Below, one piece after another: positions 8,882 through 15,290 of a stretch of 64,000 bases of DNA. This DNA is from SVTX01 sp045632305 (GTDB taxonomy: Bacteria > Bacillota > Clostridia > Oscillospirales > CAG-272). The notes under the pieces are model-generated. The model did no database searches, was not told the origin of the DNA, and saw only the letters and a program-made list of their open reading frames with translations. Where the stretch lies: assembly GCA_045632305.1 (NCBI GenBank), contig JAZQWL010000032.1, positions 62,001-126,000 of the forward strand. Direction: 5' to 3'. How positions within the stretch are numbered: position 1 is the first letter of the stretch; each line of letters begins with the position of its first letter. Both the position numbers and the translations under genes were made by a program.

Positions 8882-9187
8882 TTACCCCTCCCGCTTTAAG
8901 AACTCTATATTTCCGATCTCACCCGATATTTCGACGCCGTGAAGATGATATGCCGCGCAATTCAGGCATCTGCCCAAAACGCAAATATCAAAATTTTTAC
9001 ATTCGAATATCATCTCTTCAAATGTGTATTTGATAATTCTTCTGCATCCGTAAAGGACAAGCCGACTGTTACCGAACATCTCAAGCGAAAAATCAAATTC
9101 TTTTGTACGTAGACTGTCATTATCGCATTTTTTTATATATTCAAATATTCCCGATCTGATGTGATCTCTCCTGCCTTGCTTTTTCAT
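8882..9187 (-). CDS. yqfC: YabP/YqfC-family sporulation protein YqfC
   Basis: A 101-residue protein of the YabP/YqfC family, whose members are expressed in sporulating cells. The conserved core NSRLVLYGCRRIIKYTFEEM, the CKNFDICVLGRCL segment and the C-terminal GVEISGEIGNIEF are visible. GGAGGGCGG precedes the ATG. It heads the leftward yqfC-yqfD-phoH-ybeY unit. It diverges from ylbJ across 87 bp, where sporulation promoters are likely, but I could not assign a clear sigma-E box. Confidence 0.9.
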   Translation of the reverse strand: MKKQGRRDHIRSGIFEYIKKCDNDSLRTKEFDFSLEMFGNSRLVLYGCRRIIKYTFEEMIFECKNFDICVLGRCLNCAAYHLHGVEISGEIGNIEFLKREG

Positions 9188-9273
9188 AAAAATCCGCCCT
9201 CCGCAATATAGTAGTTACAAACCATATTCAAATATATGATTTCAAAAAATTTTTATAACACGGAGAGTATGAT

Positions 9274-10269
9274 TTGACGGACGCACGCACAGTAAAAATA
9301 TACGCCAATAAAATAAAGCTGCGTAGTATCTGCCTTGCTTTATCGGGACTTGCGGCTTTCACAATTTTCTTTATCGAAGCGCCCGTGATAATCGAAAGAA
9401 TGAGGAGCGGACTCTCGCTCTGCGCTACGGTGATAATCCCCTCTCTTTTTCCATATATGGCGCTCTCGGAGTTGCTTGTTTTTTCGGGAGTAAACAAATT
9501 ATTTGAAGGATTGTTTGGCGGTGTTTTCGAAAAAATCTTCAGGATACCTAAATGCGCCACATCGGCTTTTATTCTCGGTGTGCTGTGCGGCTTTCCTGTA
9601 GGCGCTAAGGTTTCATATTCCCTTTATAAACAAGGAAAAATTAATAATGATGACCTCTTTCATTTATTAATATTCTGCAATATACAAAGCTCGGCGTTTA
9701 TAATAAATACTGTCGGAATTTCACTACTCGGATCGAAAAATGCAGGGGCTTTTCTTTATCTCTCTATTCTGATATCCATTATTATAGTCGGTATGCTATA
9801 CCCGAAATTTTTTAAGCAAAAAGGAAGCTTTCAAAATTTGGGATCTCATGATCAAAATGAAAAAAGACAAGGGCTTGGCGCAACGCTTACAAGTTCGGTA
9901 AAATCCTCGGTTTTAAGCATTCTCGTCGTCTGCGGCTTTGTACTGTTTTTCTACGTGATCTGCGGAATAATTATAGATTTAGGAGAAAAGCTCGGTATTC
10001 CGTCCGTTGTATCCCTGCTTATATGCTCTATACTTGAAATCAGTTGCGGATGTGTTGAGGTTGCAAGCGCGCTTCCTCAAAATGCAGCTTTTCTTGCATG
10101 CGCCATGATTCTGGGCTTTTCGGGAATATCGCTCCACTTTCAAATTGCCTCAATGTGTCCCGACGCAGAAATCAAATACGGCAGGTTTTTTACATTCAAG
10201 ATTTTAACTGCTATCATCTCGGGAATCTGCGCTTTTGCCCTCAATTTTATTTTCAATATTTTTGTATAA
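9274..10269 (+). CDS. ylbJ: Sporulation integral membrane protein YlbJ
   Basis: YlbJ is a polytopic membrane protein of the nucleoside-recognition (GATE) superfamily, linked to spore cortex formation. The 331 residues contain about eight hydrophobic helices and the family signature ILGVLCGFPVGAKVSYSLYKQGKI (in part, about 97-120), followed by LIFCNIQSSAFIINTVG. The start is TTG at 9274: CGGAGAG lies 6 nt upstream, and the nearby ATG is closed by a stop after one codon. The tRNA-Thr promoter begins 6 nt after its stop. Confidence 0.9.
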   Translation: MTDARTVKIYANKIKLRSICLALSGLAAFTIFFIEAPVIIERMRSGLSLCATVIIPSLFPYMALSELLVFSGVNKLFEGLFGGVFEKIFRIPKCATSAFILGVLCGFPVGAKVSYSLYKQGKINNDDLFHLLIFCNIQSSAFIINTVGISLLGSKNAGAFLYLSILISIIIVGMLYPKFFKQKGSFQNLGSHDQNEKRQGLGATLTSSVKSSVLSILVVCGFVLFFYVICGIIIDLGEKLGIPSVVSLLICSILEISCGCVEVASALPQNAAFLACAMILGFSGISLHFQIASMCPDAEIKYGRFFTFKILTAIISGICAFALNFIFNIFV

Positions 10270-10274
10270 AGGTC

Positions 10275-10303
10275 TTGACAAACCACGCCATATTTGATAT
10301 AAT
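10275..10303 (+). promoter_or_regulatory. Promoter of tRNA-Thr
   Basis: TTGACA and TATAAT match both consensus boxes exactly with a 17-bp spacer. The -10 box ends 22 bp before the first base of the tRNA. Confidence 0.9.
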
Positions 10304-10325
10304 AACAAGGTCGACAATTCGACTT

Positions 10326-10401
10326 GCTGATATGGCTCAGTCGGTAGAGCACGTCATTGGTAATGACGAGGTCATGGGTTCGATTCCCATTATCAGCTCC
10401 A
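10326..10401 (+). tRNA. tRNA-Thr (anticodon GGT)
   Basis: All four arms fold: acceptor GCTGATA/TATCAGC; D arm GGCTC...GAGC; anticodon stem CGTCA/TGACG around loop TTGGTAA with anticodon GGT; T arm ATGGG/CCCAT with TTCGATT. A genomic CCA is at 10399-10401. The 3' half from the anticodon loop onwards is duplicated at 48862 as prophage attR. The gene stays intact because the prophage restores it at attL. Confidence 0.98.
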
Positions 10402-10409
10402 ACAAATAA
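10357..10409 (+). repeat. attL core (53-bp direct repeat, tRNA-Thr 3' half)
   Basis: Perfect 53-bp match to 48862-48914, from the anticodon loop through the T arm, acceptor and CCA to AACAAATAA. This is the classical tRNA attachment-site arrangement for a tyrosine integrase. Identity stops abruptly at both ends. Confidence 0.95.
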
Positions 10410-10413
10410 TTAT

Positions 10414-10442
10414 GAAAAGTCCTTGCAGAGCAAGGACTTTTC
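10414..10442 (+). terminator. Prophage-supplied terminator for tRNA-Thr
   Basis: GAAAAGTCCTTG and CAAGGACTTTTC form a perfect 12-bp stem with a 5-nt loop, starting 12 nt after the tRNA. It lies inside the element, 5 nt past attL. It replaces the host terminator now found beyond attR at 48906-48944. Confidence 0.85.
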
Positions 10443-10548
10443 ATTGTTTATATTCCTTATTGTTTCAGAAATAACTATTCGTCAATTTGCATAAATTCTC
10501 TTAAATTTTTACAGAATAGTTTCAAATATAGTATCTTTTGCAAAAAAC

Positions 10549-10592
10549 AAGCGTCGCAGCTGAGCATTTCACTCATGGCTGCGGCGCTTTTT
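10549..10592. terminator. Terminator at the end of the late operon
   Basis: A GC-rich stem (AAGCGtCGCAGC with GCTGCGgCGCTT, one mismatch) has a second inner stem CTGAG/CTCAT. T-runs lie on both strands. On the minus strand it ends the phage structural operon, 40 nt past the stop at 10631. Confidence 0.85.
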
Positions 10593-10602
10593 TATCTTTT
10601 TT

Positions 10603-10620
10603 TATATACGTACGTATATA
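10603..10620. repeat. 18-bp perfect palindrome downstream of the late operon
   Basis: TATATACGTACGTATATA is its own reverse complement. A related half, TTACGTATATTA, follows at 10622-10633. It lies between the last late gene and its terminator. It could be a protein-binding site. Function unknown. Confidence 0.6.
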
Positions 10621-10630
10621 CTTACGTATA

Positions 10631-11575
10631 TTATTCTCCAACCGCTTCCTTCTCGATATCGGCGGTCTTCGCTTTATTATTATGATATTCCAAGAACAAA
10701 TGAATTACAGACGTCTGATTATGTTTAAAATTGGTTTCAGTTACCGTTATGTCACAATATCCGGAATCATCCCCCATGATTATCGCCGACATAATAGGCA
10801 TCATGCGAACGAACCACTGTATAATGGTCGTAAGAGAAAAGTCCAGAATAAGATTTACAACGATCGCACTGCCGAGGATTACCCAGAGTCCGCGCGTGAT
10901 AAAATCCCTGCGCTTATCTTTGCGCTCTCGCTCGCGGCCACTCTGAGAGAGAAGCTTCTCTCGATCCGCTTCACCATTCTCATTCATGATCAGTCCGGGA
11001 GTAAGTCTGATTGGCTTCGCTTCATTACACTTTATTATGGCTCTCCTCATATCCAACGGTAAGTTCAAACGCATAATGTCACGATTTCTCATTCGCCTAT
11101 ACTTTTCTATATACTCGTCATATTCCATATCAACGTCCGAGAGGACAGAAGTGCGGTATTCACGCAGTTCCCTCTTCTTGTAGACTCTGCAGAACTCGGG
11201 CACCTCAGAAGCAATACCGAGATCTATAATCTTACCTCTTGAGGTGCGATAAGTCTGAAGCGAGTCACAAAAATCAACGTCTATTCTGCCACGAGACTTA
11301 CCTCGGTTATATCTGTTTCTGTAAATAACCGTTGTAATAACGTACAAGAACAGCGTAAGCGCCGTGAACTTTTTAAAATTACTGAACGATAAAGTAAAAT
11401 CCGTATATGAAAGAACCATTGCGATAAGCACAAGGCCTATCAGCATCAGATCGTTCAACGTGAACTTATTGGGGTTCGCAGTGTCCTTCTCAAGAGATTT
11501 TCGAAGCTGACGCCTCTTCTCTGATCTCGAGATCTGCCCTTCCTTTGCATCCTGATATGTATGAATCTTATCCAT
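10631..11575 (-). CDS. Prophage membrane protein of unknown function (late operon end)
   Basis: Unrecognised 314-residue protein. Hydrophobic helices occur at about 42-58 and 68-84 (near the N-terminus) and at about 228-265. A long charged, arginine-rich cytoplasmic stretch lies between them (KKRELREYRTSVL, RRMRNRDIMRL). It is the last gene of the late operon, just before the terminator and 3 nt after a small membrane protein. The position suits lysis or envelope-related functions, but no known holin or lysin motif is present. Confidence 0.6.
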   Translation of the reverse strand: MDKIHTYQDAKEGQISRSEKRRQLRKSLEKDTANPNKFTLNDLMLIGLVLIAMVLSYTDFTLSFSNFKKFTALTLFLYVITTVIYRNRYNRGKSRGRIDVDFCDSLQTYRTSRGKIIDLGIASEVPEFCRVYKKRELREYRTSVLSDVDMEYDEYIEKYRRMRNRDIMRLNLPLDMRRAIIKCNEAKPIRLTPGLIMNENGEADREKLLSQSGRERERKDKRRDFITRGLWVILGSAIVVNLILDFSLTTIIQWFVRMMPIMSAIIMGDDSGYCDITVTETNFKHNQTSVIHLFLEYHNNKAKTADIEKEAVGE

Positions 11576-11578
11576 ATC

Positions 11579-11989
11579 TTACTTCTCCTGTGTTTCTTTT
11601 TCCGGTTCTGCTTCGGGTTCCTCGATAATATCTTCCTTATTTTCAATTATGCAACCGAGCTTATATATTCCAGCGCCGGCGGCGTTTGCGATCGTGCCGA
11701 AGAAACAAACTATCACCATCTGGTCTATGATATTACGTAAGCAAATAAGCAAAGCCAACATGATCACCCAGACAACCAAGACCGAGGGAGATTTAAAATG
11801 CTCCTTCAGCTGCTTCAAAAAAGGAAGGCAGCATATAATAGAAAGGAAGAGGAAAAGTCCAGAGACCGTCGCTTCGGAGCTTTTCTCGATCCACACCGGG
11901 AACTGTGTCAACGTGGCCACGAGGGGAACGGCAACGTCTACCGTTACCGCTCCCGCCTTGATAATCTTGCCTTTGGTCTTATTGGTCAT
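11579..11989 (-). CDS. Small prophage membrane protein, possible holin
   Basis: A 136-residue protein with three probable transmembrane helices (about 16-30, 43-60 and 70-100) and an acidic C-terminal tail (EDIIEEPEAEPEKETQ). Size, topology and its place in the terminal membrane-protein cluster fit a holin, but there is no family match I recognise. It sits 3 nt before the next gene of the cluster and 3 nt after the previous one. Confidence 0.5.
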   Translation of the reverse strand: MTNKTKGKIIKAGAVTVDVAVPLVATLTQFPVWIEKSSEATVSGLFLFLSIICCLPFLKQLKEHFKSPSVLVVWVIMLALLICLRNIIDQMVIVCFFGTIANAAGAGIYKLGCIIENKEDIIEEPEAEPEKETQEK

Positions 11990-11992
11990 ACC

Positions 11993-12835
11993 TTACACCT
12001 CCGAGCTCTCGGTGCTTTCTCCTTCGTCGGGTGTTATCTCTGCACCGTCTTCAGAAGTAGCAGGAAGTGCGCCAAGATTTGTGCGAACTGCCTCAACGAT
12101 AGCAATAAGCTGCTTGTCATCCTCAAGGGATTTGAGACAATTAGCGTATTTAATATTCACAAGATCCTTCACACCCTGCGGCAAATTTTTTGAATTCTGA
12201 TAAACCAGCACCAGGATCTCAAGCGTCGCTATATTTACAGCGAGATTTGCGCCGGCGATTCTGTTTCTTTCATCCTCCGTCTTTCCGTAGGCATTATAGG
12301 ATTCCATCATAGACGAATATCCGGCCCGGAGCTCATTGTATCCGTCTATCATTCCGTTAACGGCACCCGTCATAAGAGTCTGTCCTTCATGCATCTGCGC
12401 TGCCTTCTTAGCGGCCTTCATCTGAGATCCCTTGATCATCAAGCTGACAACAAGAAGAATGATTGAACTGCCTCCTGTTACAGATTCTGCGCGATATGTA
12501 TTAATAAACTCCCATATTCTGCTAAACACAGTGTGCACCACCGTTTCTTCGTCCGCGGAAGTGTCCACAGATTCGCCCTGAGTCTCTTCCGTAACGTTGC
12601 CGGGCAAAGCTTCACCTGTTTCAATCACGCCCGTCTGAGCAGATTCTGAGGGCTCTGTAACCGTTGTGTTTTCTGTGAGATCTTCGCTAGTAGAAGAATC
12701 CGCAGATTCATAGTCCAAGCTCGTATCGGAGATAACGGGTTCGGCTGTCGCCTCTTCCGCGCTCACAACAGTGGGCGTCATACTAATGACAATGACGATA
12801 ATCAAGGCAATTATTGCAAAAAATATCTTTTTCAT
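11993..12835 (-). CDS. Secreted/membrane-anchored prophage protein of unknown function
   Basis: 280 residues with a clear signal peptide (MKKIFFAIIALIIVIVISMTP, likely cut after VVSA at about 26). An acidic S/T/E-rich low-complexity segment follows (about 27-100), then one transmembrane helix (about 118-136) and a helical C-terminal region (about 140-260). An S/T/E-rich linker next to a membrane suggests an envelope-spanning or lysis-associated role. Function not recognised. Confidence 0.55.
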   Translation of the reverse strand: MKKIFFAIIALIIVIVISMTPTVVSAEEATAEPVISDTSLDYESADSSTSEDLTENTTVTEPSESAQTGVIETGEALPGNVTEETQGESVDTSADEETVVHTVFSRIWEFINTYRAESVTGGSSIILLVVSLMIKGSQMKAAKKAAQMHEGQTLMTGAVNGMIDGYNELRAGYSSMMESYNAYGKTEDERNRIAGANLAVNIATLEILVLVYQNSKNLPQGVKDLVNIKYANCLKSLEDDKQLIAIVEAVRTNLGALPATSEDGAEITPDEGESTESSEV

Positions 12836-12846
12836 AAATTTTCTCC

Positions 12847-13302
12847 TTATACAAGATCATATCCTTCGTAAAGACTCTCGAGCTTGTCCTCAAGCGCCTT
12901 GATTCTCTCCTCAAGCTTTTCATTGAGAATTCTGATCTCCTCGTTTTCAAGCTTAAGCTCCATAAATCTTTGCGGCAATTTTGCATCATTGGGGCCCATC
13001 AAGACAAGACCGTCCTCCCATGGATCCGCCACAAGCTCCTCACAGATCCACTTTTCGGGACGAGAAGATCCATCGAGGAGCGCAATCGTGACAACCACGG
13101 GGCCCTTAAGCTTGTTCGCAGGTATAGTACACATGCCGTCCTCGAGCAAGCGGTATATCGAATTACCGTTAAATTCAAATATCGCGGTAGCACCGCTCGG
13201 TGCGCCCGTGAACGAAACGCAAATCTCTCCGCTCTCGAGAGATGGCTGCCTTGTAAGCAGCACCGCCGTCCCGTTATTTAAGACTCTGTACTCTCTATCC
13301 AT
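12847..13302 (-). CDS. Prophage structural protein with Ig-like strand region and coiled coil
   Basis: Unrecognised 151-residue protein. Residues 1-100 look like a beta-sandwich (alternating strands, many Gly, Ser and Thr). Residues 113-146 form a strongly predicted coiled coil (LKLENEEIRILNEKLEERIK and on). It lies between the receptor-binding gene block and the membrane-protein cluster, so a trimeric tail appendage or fibre chaperone is plausible. Confidence 0.5.
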   Translation of the reverse strand: MDREYRVLNNGTAVLLTRQPSLESGEICVSFTGAPSGATAIFEFNGNSIYRLLEDGMCTIPANKLKGPVVVTIALLDGSSRPEKWICEELVADPWEDGLVLMGPNDAKLPQRFMELKLENEEIRILNEKLEERIKALEDKLESLYEGYDLV

Positions 13303-13313
13303 AACAAAGCTCC

Positions 13314-13442
13314 TTATGAATATTCGACACCGGTGATCTCAAGGAAATCTGCTTCGGATATTTTTCCTTTTTTAACGGCGTTTTTTACCATCTGAAGAGT
13401 CCAAAATCCCGACTCAAAATACTTTTTAATTTTAAGCTTCAT
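13314..13442 (-). CDS. XkdX-like small phage protein
   Basis: A 42-residue peptide, MKLKIKKYFESGFWTLQMVK..., ending GKISEADFLEITGVEYS. The 'KxYxxGxWxxxxVxxAVxxGKIxxxxFxEITG' pattern is that of the XkdX family found beside tail-fibre genes in Firmicutes phages. Its start overlaps the end of the neighbouring 53-residue gene, as is usual for such pairs. The exact role is unknown. Confidence 0.7.
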   Translation of the reverse strand: MKLKIKKYFESGFWTLQMVKNAVKKGKISEADFLEITGVEYS

Positions 13443-13593
13443 TTTTGTCCTCCTCTTCTGCACCTGAAAGATCTATATCGCACATCATTGCGATATAATC
13501 ATTCTCAGCTCTCAAGCGTAAAATCTCCGCCTTAAGGCGCTCGATCTCCCTCTGCTCAGCTATACTTTTACGTATTTTATTGATTTTCAACAT
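13432..13593 (-). CDS. Small coiled-coil phage protein paired with XkdX
   Basis: A 53-residue peptide beginning MLKINKIRKS. It is almost wholly helical and charged (EREIERLKAEILRLRAEND), with an acidic end. GGAGGACAAGTT upstream fixes the ATG at 13593 rather than the earlier in-frame ATG at 13623. It sits between the receptor-binding protein and XkdX, where tail-fibre accessory peptides occur. Confidence 0.55.
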   Translation of the reverse strand: MLKINKIRKSIAEQREIERLKAEILRLRAENDYIAMMCDIDLSGAEEEDKNEA

Positions 13594-13607
13594 AACTTGT
13601 CCTCCAA

Positions 13608-14699
13608 TCAACATATTACACATACGGGCAAATACCCATATGCCGTAGCGGAAGCGACTGCCTCTGAAATCCCGCCATCAGCAGTAGTTACAAAAATCTG
13701 ATGTTTGGTTCCAGGGCACACGCTTCTAAAGAAATGACCCGCGGGCACGGATTTTTTACTTATTCTGTACGAAATATATGCATCATGTCCGTCACCTCTC
13801 GAAATTGCCCCTTGGTTGTCGGTTGCTAATCGCCAATATTCGAATGCCTCTCCTTCGCCTGACACATCGAATTCGACATTCATTTGTTCAAGAGAAGGGA
13901 TGAAAAATTTGTCGTATGTAATATCAACGTCGCCGTCAATCACCGTGCACACCTGAACCTTTTTAATGCAACTCAAGAAATCATCCTCAAAGCCACATAA
14001 AAATCCACTTCCAGCTCCGACACCCATGCCCGGCATATTAGACGGGCCGACATCGCCCTCATGCTGGGGCGTCCACCAGCCACTATCGGTAACATCGCTA
14101 TTCAAATACTGACGAATTGCCGAAACACTCCACTTATTATATCCGCTCGACGTTATTTCGCAACTCTCGTCACGTATAGATGTCCGCACAAGCGTGAAAC
14201 TCCCCGAAGGGACAACATCACCAACGTTGTAATCGACTCCTTCAACGAACAACCGCCTACCAGTCGCACCGCTTGCGTAATAATAGAATCCACTTTCATA
14301 CGTCATTCCGGGCATCACATATGATCCCTCTCCGGCATCAAATGGAATGATGGCTGCAGGCATATAATGACACTGCAGATACATGCCGGGTACCGTTGAA
14401 CCGTCTTCGAGTTTTACGTTTCCAAAATGAACGACGTCGAACGGCATCTTGTAATAAGATTCATTGTCCATATTCGTCCACTTTACTACTATCTGATCTC
14501 CGATATCGAACATACTTGCCGCCTTGCCTTCCTGCACCGCTTTCTGTATGTCAGCCCAGCTCATAGCACCCTCGTCAGATGAGTCCGAATTGGCCCCCCC
14601 GGCGGAGATGCCCTTGAGTATTTCATTTTGCTTATTGATCGCCTCAAGGATCTTCTGTCCAGTTTCGTCAAGAAGCATAGGTTTTGTTATTGTGCTCAT
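13608..14699 (-). CDS. DUF6273-containing tail fibre / receptor-binding protein
   Basis: A 363-residue protein. The first about 35 residues (MLLDETGQKILEAINKQNEIL) form the short coiled anchor common to Firmicutes phage fibre proteins. From about 85 to the end it matches the DUF6273 pattern: WSVSAIRQYLNSD, GWWTPQH, GFLCGFEDDFLSCI, the TYDKFFIPSLEQM strand, YWRLATDN and a hydrophobic final strand YGYLPVCVI. Such C-lectin-like domains are common on adhesins and phage tips, so host-surface binding is inferred. AAGGAGG precedes the start. Confidence 0.65.
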   Translation of the reverse strand: MSTITKPMLLDETGQKILEAINKQNEILKGISAGGANSDSSDEGAMSWADIQKAVQEGKAASMFDIGDQIVVKWTNMDNESYYKMPFDVVHFGNVKLEDGSTVPGMYLQCHYMPAAIIPFDAGEGSYVMPGMTYESGFYYYASGATGRRLFVEGVDYNVGDVVPSGSFTLVRTSIRDESCEITSSGYNKWSVSAIRQYLNSDVTDSGWWTPQHEGDVGPSNMPGMGVGAGSGFLCGFEDDFLSCIKKVQVCTVIDGDVDITYDKFFIPSLEQMNVEFDVSGEGEAFEYWRLATDNQGAISRGDGHDAYISYRISKKSVPAGHFFRSVCPGTKHQIFVTTADGGISEAVASATAYGYLPVCVIC

Positions 14700-14711
14700 A
14701 TAAGCACCTCC

Positions 14712-15287
14712 TTAATTTTCAAGTGTAACGCAGAGCGCTCCATCCACAACAGTGAGCCCTGTTCCGGCAAGCCCCGCGTTAATCTTTGTATTAGACGTAA
14801 ACAGAGGTTTTTCGTCTGCGTTGTAGGCGGTTATCACAAGTGATTGAATATCTTCTCTGAAGGAGACCTCAAGTCTTGATATGTCCTTGCCGCCAAGATC
14901 TGATATATCCCGGGAGATGGAATTAATCATCACCTGCAACGGGACAAGTTCATTCGATGCAGCGGAAGGATAAACCTTCAGAGCGCCCTCCGCAAATTTG
15001 CCGTTTCCAAGAGAAGCTATAAGATCGCACAGATTACTTATTCCGAATTCATCCATGCTCACTCGAATATATGCCGCGGCATCATCGCTCGACAACGTGT
15101 TCTGGAGCTCATTGATTCGCTCAGCAAGATATGTCGCAAGCTTGTCAAACCAAAGCTTCAGCTGATCAGACGAGAGCCCGCCCTCCCCGTAGCGGCTTGT
15201 ACTGTTGGGCTTATCTGCCAGAGCTTGTACGCCAAGCTTTGCTATCTGCGCCCTCGTTATATTGTTTAATTTTTTAGTATCACTCAT
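14712..15287 (-). CDS. Prophage tail-associated protein
   Basis: Unrecognised 191-residue protein between the nozzle-like and receptor-binding genes. The N-terminal about 75 residues are helical (KLWFDKLATYLAERINELQNTL). The C-terminal part is beta-rich with a 'GLAGTGLTVVDGALCVTLEN' ending that resembles fibre shaft or attachment strands. Position suggests a connector between the tail tip and the fibre. Confidence 0.5.
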   Translation of the reverse strand: MSDTKKLNNITRAQIAKLGVQALADKPNSTSRYGEGGLSSDQLKLWFDKLATYLAERINELQNTLSSDDAAAYIRVSMDEFGISNLCDLIASLGNGKFAEGALKVYPSAASNELVPLQVMINSISRDISDLGGKDISRLEVSFREDIQSLVITAYNADEKPLFTSNTKINAGLAGTGLTVVDGALCVTLEN

Positions 15288-15290
15288 AGC

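Noticed and set aside
14594..14600. C7 tract in the receptor-binding gene as a second frameshift
   Set aside because: The frame reads through it without disruption and both sides match the same family.
13608..14699. Diversity-generating retroelement target
   Set aside because: The C-lectin-like DUF6273 protein would suit one, but there is no reverse transcriptase and no template/variable repeat pair nearby.
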